64,000 nucleotides of DNA from Trueperaceae bacterium (GTDB lineage: Bacteria > Deinococcota > Deinococci > Deinococcales > Trueperaceae): positions 100,496 to 164,495 of the forward strand of contig PAMQ01000014.1 of NCBI GenBank assembly GCA_002707365.1, given 5' to 3'. Below are positions 53,526-61,269 of the stretch, piece after piece. Both the position numbers and the translations under genes were made by a program. Below the pieces are notes generated by a model. The model had not been told where the DNA came from. It saw nothing but the letters and a program-made list of their open reading frames with translations, and ran no database searches. The number at the start of each line of letters is the position of its first letter. Position 1 is the first letter of the stretch.

Positions 53526-54971
53526 TCATTCGGTATCGGGTGCCCAGATGCAATTTTCGCGTGCCTTGAGGAATCCGTCGTTTGTTGGTTGAATTCGCCA
53601 TACTTCAACCTCCTTAAGGATCGTTGTAGTTCCGTATGTATATGCATAGAAGCCTTGTGCGTCACAGTAATCATCGTGTGCTCCCACTACGGACTGACGG
53701 TCATTAACGAACACCTCGACGAGATACTTATCAATATAAATACGAATTTCTACATCTTCTGCTTCAGGTAGATCGCAGACAGCAAAAGGTGCATCTGTTG
53801 TTCCAACCCGAATCGTTCCCGTTTCCGGTCTAATCATGATTGGAAAGCCTTCAAGATCGTCGTTAGCAAACAACATTAGCCCGAAGCGTTTTCGTGTAGC
53901 CTGCTCCCGTGAAACTCGGACCCTGATTTCGAAGGCATCGCCATTGAGGTCCATAAGGTGTTTTTTCATAGAGGCGTTGTGCGAAGGTTGTGGGGGAGCA
54001 ACAGCGATTTCGCTGAGGTTCTTTTTGTCGTGACGGAGCGCCTCAAGTTCACGTAAAGGTCTAATTCTTAAACTCCCGTCATCTCCGAGGCTTAATTCTC
54101 TAGGTAAGGACATTATGGTCCGGTTATATATCTCTTCATTGATGGTGGCTAACCACGCCCACATTACTCGACGACCGTCCGTGGTGAGTACACTCTCAGG
54201 TGCGAAAAAATCGCGGTAGACAGTTTTAAATAGAGACTCTTCAGGTCGCCGCCAGTTCATGCGACCGTGACTTTCTGGCACAAATTGTTCAGCCTCATTA
54301 TCCCAGTCGCCTAAGTAATAGCGGCAACCGAACGAATGGCTTATGCATAGCAACATCCATTTGTTTCCCAGGGGGAAGAAGTTTGGGCAAGAAATGTCCT
54401 CCCCGATAGCAGTGTCTGGTGTTTCGTGACGCATAAAGTCCCCAACGTAAGTCCAGTTGGTCAGGTCTAACGACTTTACGAGTGGTTGATTACCACCACC
54501 ACCAAATGCGTAATAGGTATCCCCGACAATGAAACAGTCTGGGTCCCACTGCCTTTGGTCATCGCTTTTGTCATACTGAACAGGATAGGGTTTCTCCCAG
54601 GCTGTAAGGGTTTTGTCTTTAGCAATTGCAATTTGATTACTTCCCGATTTTTGACCGTGGTAAATCGCTGCGGGTAGACCTTCTTTCGTGATAAAGCCAG
54701 TACCGCTGAACATGCCATGTCCAGTAAGGGATGGTTGGAGCTTTGTCTTTTGCCAAGTCCAATTAAGCATGTCTGTACTAGTGACGTGGACAAATGAGTA
54801 ACTGCGGTTACCTTGCCACATGTGGGACAGGATGTAATGAAGGTGATAAGTACCATCTATGCAGAAGGCTGCGTTCGGATCGCCGGGGGAACTGTCACCA
54901 CCCGGATGCATAAGATGAAAGTTAAGCGTTGATTCGTCTGTTACTGGGGTGTCACTTGGTTGTCGATCCAT
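53526..54971 (-). CDS. GH32-like beta-fructosidase family protein with altered active site
   Basis: 481 aa. N-terminal five-bladed propeller and C-terminal beta-sandwich as in GH32. The nucleophile motif is present in altered form (GDPNAAF near residue 31 instead of NDPNG), and WDPDCF matches the RDP motif. The acid/base position, normally E in ECPD, reads ISCPN, so the Glu is not where it should be. C-terminal IYIDKYLVEVFVNDRQ and YTYGTTTILKEVEVWRI fit the sandwich. ATG 54971 follows AGGAGAGG by about 10 nt. Cytoplasmic; activity uncertain. Confidence 0.8.
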   Translation of the reverse strand: MDRQPSDTPVTDESTLNFHLMHPGGDSSPGDPNAAFCIDGTYHLHYILSHMWQGNRSYSFVHVTSTDMLNWTWQKTKLQPSLTGHGMFSGTGFITKEGLPAAIYHGQKSGSNQIAIAKDKTLTAWEKPYPVQYDKSDDQRQWDPDCFIVGDTYYAFGGGGNQPLVKSLDLTNWTYVGDFMRHETPDTAIGEDISCPNFFPLGNKWMLLCISHSFGCRYYLGDWDNEAEQFVPESHGRMNWRRPEESLFKTVYRDFFAPESVLTTDGRRVMWAWLATINEEIYNRTIMSLPRELSLGDDGSLRIRPLRELEALRHDKKNLSEIAVAPPQPSHNASMKKHLMDLNGDAFEIRVRVSREQATRKRFGLMLFANDDLEGFPIMIRPETGTIRVGTTDAPFAVCDLPEAEDVEIRIYIDKYLVEVFVNDRQSVVGAHDDYCDAQGFYAYTYGTTTILKEVEVWRIQPTNDGFLKARENCIWAPDTE

Positions 54972-55192
54972 GATACGCAAACCTCTCCTGACTAAACCAA
55001 AAAGATGCCGTAGCTTTTGGCAGGTACACAGTTTACCTTAGAATTGTGGGGGGAACATCGGTGTGATTATCATCAATCCAACGTGGAGTAACAAGAAAGT
55101 TAAATGTATTCCTCATAGGGTTGAGCTTGGATGGACAGTACGTAAAACTGGTACGAGTTTTTAGTTAATCAATTATGCCTGATGGCGTAAGG

Positions 55193-55945
55193 TTAGTAGG
55201 TAGCCCTCCCACCAGAAATATCGAACACGGCCCCAGTAGAGAATGAACAAGCTTCAGATGATAGCCATGCTATTAACTCTGCCACCTCTTTTGGTTGGCC
55301 TAGGCGCCCTAGTGGGATCTTAGAGAGCATGTAACTAATGTGCTCTTCTGTCATTTGCGAAAGGATATCCGTTTTAATTACAGCGGGCGTAATGCAATTT
55401 ACTAAGACGCCACTCTCATGTGTTTCTTTACCTAGGGTTTTGGTTAAGCCGATCACTCCAGCCTTGGAAGCGCTATAAGCTGCTTGATTAGGGTTTCCTT
55501 CCTTCCCTGCTATAGACGCGATATTGACGATGCGGCCGTAACCGCGTTCCATCATGCTTGGTAAAACTGTTTTGCAGCATAGAAACGTGCCGGTTAAGTT
55601 GACCGCTAGTATTTGGTTCCACTCTTCGAGCGGATATTCCCAAGTAGTGAAATTAGGTCCAGCAACACCAGCACTATTAATATGAATATCTATCGGTCCC
55701 AGCTCATGTTCAGTAGTTTCTACGGCATTAAGTACCGAAGTAATGCTGGTGATATCGACTACCGTGGTGTGTACTTTACTGTTGTCATTAAATTCTGATG
55801 CTGCTTCCTCCAGACGGACAGCATCGATGTCCCATAACGAGACGGAAGCGCCACCTTCAGCTAGGCGGTGGGCAACCGCTAAACCTATTCCACGTGCCGC
55901 CCCAGTGACCGTTGCAGTTCTACCTTGGAATTCTTGGCTTCCCAT
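55193..55945 (-). CDS. SDR family oxidoreductase (3-oxoacyl-ACP reductase-like)
   Basis: 250 aa. TGAARGIG (about 12-19) binds NAD(P), NSAGVAGP near residue 87, catalytic Ser in NIASIAG, and AYSASK (YxxxK). The C terminus SFSTGAVFDISGGRATY is typical. ATG 55945 has GGAAGGGAAAG upstream; the longer frame from 55969 is not needed. Divergent from the ComA-like gene across 335 nt. Substrate unknown; a sugar or hydroxy acid is likely. Confidence 0.9.
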   Translation of the reverse strand: MGSQEFQGRTATVTGAARGIGLAVAHRLAEGGASVSLWDIDAVRLEEAASEFNDNSKVHTTVVDITSITSVLNAVETTEHELGPIDIHINSAGVAGPNFTTWEYPLEEWNQILAVNLTGTFLCCKTVLPSMMERGYGRIVNIASIAGKEGNPNQAAYSASKAGVIGLTKTLGKETHESGVLVNCITPAVIKTDILSQMTEEHISYMLSKIPLGRLGQPKEVAELIAWLSSEACSFSTGAVFDISGGRATY

Positions 55946-56280
55946 TACCAACTTTCCCTTCCTTCGCAACTGTGTTAGAAAAAATAGCGGAACACCCTAT
56001 TCTATTTCCCTCTCGTCCCTCACGCAAGGTTTGCGTTCCAGATGGCAAATATATCGATATTTGTCTCGATCTGAAGATCCCGCCGTAGTGGCCATTTGGG
56101 TTATTAGCCGCGAGCTGCTTCTAGGGTAACCCAAGAGCAAGAACGCTTACGGCTGGTCTTACAGCCTCAACGGCAATCAATAAACTCATTAGTAGTATGA
56201 ATTATCTGATGACTCGTCCTAAGGTACTATGCGTGGTCTAGACAGCTTTCCGACAGCTTCTAAAGGCAAGGGGGCAAAAC
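55946..56280. other. 335-nt divergent intergenic region with two inverted repeats
   Basis: No gene seen. It holds ACGCAA-GGT-TTGCGT (56022-56036) and CAAATAT-ATCG-ATATTTG (56046-56063), and a tandem GACAGCTT pair at about 56241-56259, just before the ComA-like gene's ribosome binding site AAGGGGG. Suitable places for a shared regulator of the SDR and ComA-like genes. Confidence 0.45.
56046..56063. promoter_or_regulatory. 18-bp inverted repeat, operator candidate
   Basis: Perfect arms CAAATAT and ATATTTG around ATCG, 10 nt after a second perfect repeat (ACGCAA-GGT-TTGCGT, 56022-56036). The arms are AT-rich, as in many operators, and lie between divergent genes. Confidence 0.4.
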
Positions 56281-57093
56281 ATGAAACGGTATTCGATGGC
56301 GGAAGTATTCTCGGTTCCGGCGTTCTCTAAACCACGCGCTTTGCATCAAATTTGGCTGAAGGATGTAGGGTTTGATGAAGCTCCCAAATACTCGGAGCGC
56401 ATGGGCCTGGTCGAATTGGCCGACTTCCTGGAAGTGGCCGCAGCCCGGCTGGATTACGTAAAGATCGTTACCACCCAAGTTCTGTTCAGCCCCGCGGATT
56501 GGTTAAAGCGCAAGATCAAGACTTACCAACGCTTCGGCATTGAACCCTATCTGGACCACACCTACTTCATGCGCGCCTATCGACAGGGTGTTGTTGAAAA
56601 GGCCATTGTGGCCGGAAGCGAATTAGGGTTCAGGACTATAGAGTTCATGAATACGGGGACTGATGTAGGGACGGAGCAGTGGCGGGCCTGGAGACAACTA
56701 GCTCTCGATAACGACATGCGCATCATCTTTGAGTACCACCCTCCTCGAAATTGGGACCCCAACCAACCCGCATGCGCTTCGTCCTCACAAGAAATCCTGA
56801 AGGCTGCGGAGCCATTTCTTGAGGCTGGCTCATTCGCGGTCATGTTAGACCACGAGGAGTTCGATTTGCAGGGCGATCGAGCGGTCGACGAGATCGGAAT
56901 GGTGATAGAAGCTTTAGGCCTGGAAACCCTCGTGTTCGAGGTCACGTCGCCCAAAGAAGGACCAAAAAATAAATTGCAACGAAATCTCGAAAGTTACTTC
57001 AAGATGTTTGGTCCCGAACTGAACGTGGCCAACATCATGCCGAGCCAAGCGATGTTTGTTGAGTCTATTCGTGAATCAGCATCAAACACTTAA
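56281..57093 (+). CDS. ComA (phosphosulfolactate synthase) family protein
   Basis: 270 aa TIM-barrel. ComA adds sulfite to phosphoenolpyruvate. The backbone matches: DYVKIVTTQ (about 58-66), KRKIKTYQRFGIEPYLDHTYF (about 76-96), LGFRTIEFMNTGTD, and C-terminal NVANIM. But several residues that are conserved in archaeal ComA, as I recall it (GWGTS, GGT, EGRESG), are replaced by VTTQ, DHT and DHEEFD, so another substrate is likely. ATG 56281 follows AAGGGGG by 6 nt. G+C and third-position C/G are visibly higher than in neighbours, which suggests recent transfer. Confidence 0.75.
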   Translation: MKRYSMAEVFSVPAFSKPRALHQIWLKDVGFDEAPKYSERMGLVELADFLEVAAARLDYVKIVTTQVLFSPADWLKRKIKTYQRFGIEPYLDHTYFMRAYRQGVVEKAIVAGSELGFRTIEFMNTGTDVGTEQWRAWRQLALDNDMRIIFEYHPPRNWDPNQPACASSSQEILKAAEPFLEAGSFAVMLDHEEFDLQGDRAVDEIGMVIEALGLETLVFEVTSPKEGPKNKLQRNLESYFKMFGPELNVANIMPSQAMFVESIRESASNT

Positions 57094-57147
57094 ACAATAA
57101 TAAAAAACGTTAGTTAATGGTCCTTAATCCGAATGTTTATTCCGTGG

Positions 57148-57960
57148 TCAAGCCGAAGGAGCGTCAACTAGCTTCCTAACTTCATCTTCCCAGCTGCCTG
57201 CCACGCGGACGCCAAACTCTTTCTCCCCGCCCGTAGAATCAGTACCGGTAAGGTGCACTAGATCCTTAGGAAAAAATTTAGGAAACGGTGTTGGTACGTA
57301 ATCAGTATTCAAAAAATGGTACGCCAAGCCAGCTCGTTCCTTGTCGGAGTTGTTACGTCTAGTTGAATGGGCAATCCCGAAATTAAAAAACACGACGCCA
57401 CCTGCAGCGAGTGGGATAGGTACTGCCAGAGAATCGTCTACTTCAGTGTGTAGATGATGATTGCTCCCAGGGTCGCGCCCATGCTCAAGCACCATCTGAT
57501 GAGAATTAGGAACTACATGCAGTGTACCGTTCGCAATCGTTGCGTCATGCATAGCTACCCACATGGCTGTTCCTTTAGTGGGGTCAGCAACTTGAAAATA
57601 GCCGTTATCCTGATGCCAATCAGTGCCCGTACCACTATGACCCGGTTTCAAGAAGATTTGGTCAAGAACCCTGACGACAGGATCCCCAATCAGTTGATTC
57701 ACAGTTTCGAGAACTAGGTCATGGAACGGAAGGGAACGAAAAAGATGACTTTTGTCCTTCAGAGGGATTATCTGATAGTTAACATCTACATCGGAAGGTG
57801 TTGTACCGTCACCTTCCGTAGCTACATTGTGCCCCAAACCTTCTCTTTTAAAGCGCTCCAGTTCATGAAGCATTGCTCTAATCTCGTCATTATTGAAAAA
57901 ATTTTCCACGGGCACGTAACCGTAATTGCGAAAGTGCTCTACTTGTTGCGTCGTAAGCAT
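57148..57960 (-). CDS. phytanoyl-CoA dioxygenase (PhyH) family protein 7
   Basis: 270 aa Fe(II)/2-oxoglutarate oxygenase. Iron ligands DWHQD (His116, Asp118) and AHST (His198), with Arg209 in ERAGLAYHF. QIFLKPGHSGTGTDWHQD and NGTLHVVPNSH are typical of the subgroup near true phytanoyl/ectoine-type hydroxylases. ATG 57960 has GGAGG 6 nt upstream. Divergent from PhyH 8 over 117 nt that hold a palindrome. Confidence 0.9.
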   Translation of the reverse strand: MLTTQQVEHFRNYGYVPVENFFNNDEIRAMLHELERFKREGLGHNVATEGDGTTPSDVDVNYQIIPLKDKSHLFRSLPFHDLVLETVNQLIGDPVVRVLDQIFLKPGHSGTGTDWHQDNGYFQVADPTKGTAMWVAMHDATIANGTLHVVPNSHQMVLEHGRDPGSNHHLHTEVDDSLAVPIPLAAGGVVFFNFGIAHSTRRNNSDKERAGLAYHFLNTDYVPTPFPKFFPKDLVHLTGTDSTGGEKEFGVRVAGSWEDEVRKLVDAPSA

Positions 57961-58025
57961 AAATGCCTCCGTAAAAACGATTCGTTCCAAAACATATCAC
58001 TTTGTAGCACTATCCTAGTTACAAA

Positions 58026-58038
58026 CCCCTTAAAGGGG
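58026..58038. promoter_or_regulatory. perfect palindrome CCCCTT-A-AAGGGG between divergent PhyH genes
   Basis: Six-base arms around one central base, placed at the -35 region of PhyH 8 (its -10 candidate begins at 58061) and upstream of PhyH 7. An operator shared by both oxygenase genes is the simplest reading. Confidence 0.5.
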
Positions 58039-58060
58039 CTGTTCTGGTCACGTGGTTTGA

Positions 58061-58066
58061 TATACT
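58061..58066 (+). promoter_or_regulatory. -10 box TATACT of PhyH 8
   Basis: TATACT ends 11 nt before ATG 58078, so the mRNA would have a leader of only about 5 nt and no Shine-Dalgarno. No good -35 is present; the palindrome occupies that region, which would fit activator dependence. Confidence 0.45.
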
Positions 58067-58077
58067 TCTCTTCAATT

Positions 58078-58881
58078 ATGGACAGCTTGAATGAACCGTA
58101 TTTAGTAACCGAAGATCACGTAAAGCGTTTCCAAAAAAATGGTTACATCAAACTGAAGGAAGTGCTTTCGCCCAAAATCATTCGAGAATATGGTTCGGCA
58201 ATTACTGACATGGTAAGAAAGCTCAACACCCAGAATCTTGATCTCAATGAGCGCAGTACTTACGGTAAGGCTTTTCTCCAAATCGGGAACATCTGGACTA
58301 AGAGCAAACAAGTCGCTGAGTTGGTACTTTCACAAAGACTAGGTCGCATTGCTGCAGAGCTCCTAAAAGTAGAGGGTGTGCGGTTGTACCATGATCAGGC
58401 TCTCTTTAAGGAGCCTGGAGGAGGTTTCACTCCGTGGCATGCTGATCAGCATTACTGGCCATTAAGTAATCCTAATTCAGTAACCGCTTGGATTCCGCTG
58501 CAGGCCATACCAATCAACATGGGACCACTTTCGTTTTGCATTGGTAGTCATCATCTACTCACCAACCGTGACATGGAAATTTCCGATGAAAGTGAGATTG
58601 CAATTGGGCGATCCCTTCGGGATTACGAAAAGGATGAGGGAGAATTTGATCTTGGTGAAGTGTCATTCCATCGTGGTTGGACTTTCCATCGGGCAGGGCC
58701 TAACAATACCAACCAAATGCGAGGCGTAATGACGATCATTTACTTTGAGGATGGAATGCGGTTGGCGCAACCGGTACGGGAGGCCCAGCACAATGATTGG
58801 GCAAAATATCTTCCTGGCGCAGAAGTAGGTAAACCTATTGATACTCCTCTTAACCCAGTGATCTACAGCCACAGAACGTAA
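58078..58881 (+). CDS. phytanoyl-CoA dioxygenase (PhyH) family protein 8
   Basis: 267 aa Fe(II)/2-oxoglutarate oxygenase. Iron ligands PWHAD (His121, Asp123; HxD with Ala in the middle, unlike the HQD of the other seven) and TFHRAG (His204), with Arg215 in QMRGVMTIIY. The reading frame is open back to 57721, but that part lies opposite PhyH 7 and has no homology, so ATG 58078 is used. Near-leaderless start. A hairpin (58904-58919) follows. Confidence 0.87.
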   Translation: MDSLNEPYLVTEDHVKRFQKNGYIKLKEVLSPKIIREYGSAITDMVRKLNTQNLDLNERSTYGKAFLQIGNIWTKSKQVAELVLSQRLGRIAAELLKVEGVRLYHDQALFKEPGGGFTPWHADQHYWPLSNPNSVTAWIPLQAIPINMGPLSFCIGSHHLLTNRDMEISDESEIAIGRSLRDYEKDEGEFDLGEVSFHRGWTFHRAGPNNTNQMRGVMTIIYFEDGMRLAQPVREAQHNDWAKYLPGAEVGKPIDTPLNPVIYSHRT

Positions 58882-58903
58882 CTGCCGAACAAAAATCGCA
58901 AGC

Positions 58904-58919
58904 ACAACTTGTGAGTTGT
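58904..58919 (+). repeat. hairpin ACAACT-TGTG-AGTTGT downstream of PhyH 8
   Basis: Perfect 6-bp stem with a 4-nt loop, 23 nt after the PhyH 8 stop. The tail TTCCGC has few T, so it is at most a weak terminator. Confidence 0.35.
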
Positions 58920-59057
58920 TCCGCTGTTAATGAAGCCAAGTGCAGTTGACCACAACGACGACGCCTATTGTTTCGTGAGTAACTGTACTGAGGTAGACTG
59001 GGTACTGCATTACCGCTAAAGGAGACCTAAACCGCCTAAGGTCGGTAAACAGTAACC

Positions 59058-59828
59058 ATGACCCAACTTCACTGGACTATTAACAACACGGCTTCTCACC
59101 AAAAATGGGACTATGAAAAAGAACTAACTACCCCTCTGGCGCGAGCCCTCTCTTCCAAACCAGTAAGCAGCAGCGCAGATCATAAGTTCCACCGTTACTT
59201 AATGCTCCCAAATTACTGGGCTGATTGGTACCCTCGGAACGCCTTCCCAATGGGGAGTGTCACAGCAAATCGGACACGAAGAGATGACGGTGAATGGTCC
59301 TACAAAGTAATGCATTCCAATGATCAAAGTGGTGAACATCTGAATCTAAACTTTGCTTGTAAGGATGAACCACTCCGACCCCTTATATCTCCTTGGAATA
59401 TTCGAACAAGCAACTCAGCAGATAGTAGTTACTCGGGCATAGACTGGACGGCGCAGTGTCAGAACGCCGAGGGTAAACTTAACGTTCAATTAACGACAGC
59501 CAACGGAATGTCTTTTGTGTCGGGAGTTTGCAATCCCCAAAACCCAACTGGTTTTTGGGCCCTCCTAGACATCCTTCCTGCTCTCGCGGGAGACACCGTA
59601 GATGACTTGTGTGTCCTAGAGGATCTCCAGATTCCAAAACTTAATTGCCGAATCCGGCCGCTTGAAAAGTGGACTTTCGAGCTACAAGGAGGACATCACC
59701 AACTATTTGGCTACTCCCTTCAAGGCGAGGGGTTACCACCAACTTACTGGTGGGTTACTGAGACCGGAGATGTTGCTTTGATTGCCATGACTTTCTCCAC
59801 CTACGTGCTTGTTGAACGGGATGGGTGA
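59058..59828 (+). CDS. unknown protein coupled to a sulfatase
   Basis: 256 aa, family not recognised. Rich in Trp, Asn and Thr with beta-strand character (YLMLPNYWADWYPRNAFPM, PLISPWNIRTSNSADSS, FELQGGHHQLFGYSLQG). No signal peptide or membrane helix. Its stop overlaps the sulfatase start (GTGA at 59825-59828), so it probably acts with it, for example as a sugar-binding or accessory hydrolase. The ATG has no close Shine-Dalgarno; an AAAGGAG lies about 35 nt upstream. Confidence 0.7.
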   Translation: MTQLHWTINNTASHQKWDYEKELTTPLARALSSKPVSSSADHKFHRYLMLPNYWADWYPRNAFPMGSVTANRTRRDDGEWSYKVMHSNDQSGEHLNLNFACKDEPLRPLISPWNIRTSNSADSSYSGIDWTAQCQNAEGKLNVQLTTANGMSFVSGVCNPQNPTGFWALLDILPALAGDTVDDLCVLEDLQIPKLNCRIRPLEKWTFELQGGHHQLFGYSLQGEGLPPTYWWVTETGDVALIAMTFSTYVLVERDG

Positions 59829-61261
59829 GGAAAGTGCGGGAATCACCAAATGTCCTTTTCATAAGTACTGACCAGCAAACCTGGGACGCAGTATCAGCTT
59901 ATGGCAATCCTCACGTTAATACTCCCAACATCGACCGACTTGTGGAGCATGGAGTGTCTTTCATGCGGAGTTACTGCACTGATCCGGTTTGTGCCGCTGC
60001 TCGAGCCAGTTGGATGACCGGACTATACACCTCTGAAAATGGCGTCCCTTTTAACGGTGGGCTTATGCACGATGATATTCCTGATTTGGGCCAAATACTT
60101 GAGCAGGATGGGATTCCGGCCTACCATGCAGGTAAATGGCATGTTGATGGACGGGAAGTACGCACTAGCTTCAGGAATCTTTACCAAGGTAAGACAGACA
60201 TTGGTGCCAGTGGCGGCGAGTTTCATGATCGCGTGACAGTAAGAGCAGCAGTGGATTTTCTTGATCACCATCAGGGCGGCGAACCGTTTTATCTTCAGGT
60301 GCACCTAGTTAATCCGCACGAAATTTGCGAATACGGTCACAACCATGCATTCAAGATTATTCCCGGTCCTATAGAGCAAGATATTGTTGAAGAGGCTGAA
60401 CTGCCACCCCTCCCACCAAACTTTGTTTACGATAATCGAGAAACCGTAGTCCAGCAGGTGTTTAGGCGAGGGGAAAGACCCTTAATTCACGCTGATAACA
60501 AGAACGGTATGAAGAACTGGACTGAAGAACAGTGGCGTTTCATGTCGTGGAATCTCTACCGATACGTTGAAGACGCCGATCAGAATATTGGCGTGATTCT
60601 GAATGCATTAGAAGCAAGTCGTCATTTCGAGAACACCCTGGTAGTCCTGTGTGGAGATCATGGCGAGGCAGCTGGTCGACATCACACCTTCCAGAAGTTC
60701 GCTTTGTACGAGGAAAGCATTCGCGTACCCACAATTATTGCGAGTCTGGGTGACAACCTTAAGGTCAATAAAGGGACTTTCGATAGGGATCATTTTGTAT
60801 CCGGCGTTGATATCCTCCCTACTTTCCTTGATTACCTAGAAGTCAAGGCACCAAGCAACCTTCAGGGTAAGAGCCTCCGTCCTTTAGTGGAAGGGCGCGC
60901 TGTAGAATGGCCTGATTACGCCTATATAGAGAGTAACTACTGGGCAAGGGCTCTCCTCACGGATTCCTACAAATACGTGACGGAATACCGTCCGAAAAAA
61001 GTAGAGGATTACCTACCACAGGGGCCTGATCCCGACTCGCTAGGGCACGAACAACTCTTTGATCTTCATGAGGATCCCTGGGAGACCAAAAATCTTGCTT
61101 TCGAACCCAGCATGTTAAACGTACTGCAAGATTTTAGGACCCGACTTTTTGAACACGAACGCAACCTTCATAGACGTCCCCTGCGGGAGGGTGGTCCCCG
61201 TAAAGTAGTTGATGCTTGGGGCGACGCTCTGCGTTCACGGTGGCAGCAGGTAGATAGTTAA
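59825..61261 (+). CDS. type I sulfatase (CxAxR-type formylglycine motif)
   Basis: 478 aa alkaline-phosphatase-superfamily hydrolase. Metal Asp in ISTDQQ (about 16), the formylglycine motif CAAARASWMTG with Cys56 (C-x-A-x-R type), NVHVNTPNIDRL-like substrate-proximal region, HAGKWHVDG with the catalytic Lys/His, and CGDHGE later. It removes sulfate esters from sugars or phenols. No signal peptide, so intracellular. GTG 59825 overlaps the unknown gene; GTG 59834 is an alternative. Converges with the second sulfatase over only 8 nt. Confidence 0.9.
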   Translation: MRKVRESPNVLFISTDQQTWDAVSAYGNPHVNTPNIDRLVEHGVSFMRSYCTDPVCAAARASWMTGLYTSENGVPFNGGLMHDDIPDLGQILEQDGIPAYHAGKWHVDGREVRTSFRNLYQGKTDIGASGGEFHDRVTVRAAVDFLDHHQGGEPFYLQVHLVNPHEICEYGHNHAFKIIPGPIEQDIVEEAELPPLPPNFVYDNRETVVQQVFRRGERPLIHADNKNGMKNWTEEQWRFMSWNLYRYVEDADQNIGVILNALEASRHFENTLVVLCGDHGEAAGRHHTFQKFALYEESIRVPTIIASLGDNLKVNKGTFDRDHFVSGVDILPTFLDYLEVKAPSNLQGKSLRPLVEGRAVEWPDYAYIESNYWARALLTDSYKYVTEYRPKKVEDYLPQGPDPDSLGHEQLFDLHEDPWETKNLAFEPSMLNVLQDFRTRLFEHERNLHRRPLREGGPRKVVDAWGDALRSRWQQVDS

Positions 61262-61269
61262 ACAAAACC

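Noticed and set aside
57721..58077. Long open frame upstream of PhyH 8 that could extend it by 119 residues
   Set aside because: It lies opposite PhyH 7, shows no family similarity and is rich in Cys/Phe; homology starts at ATG 58078, which has a -10 box just upstream.
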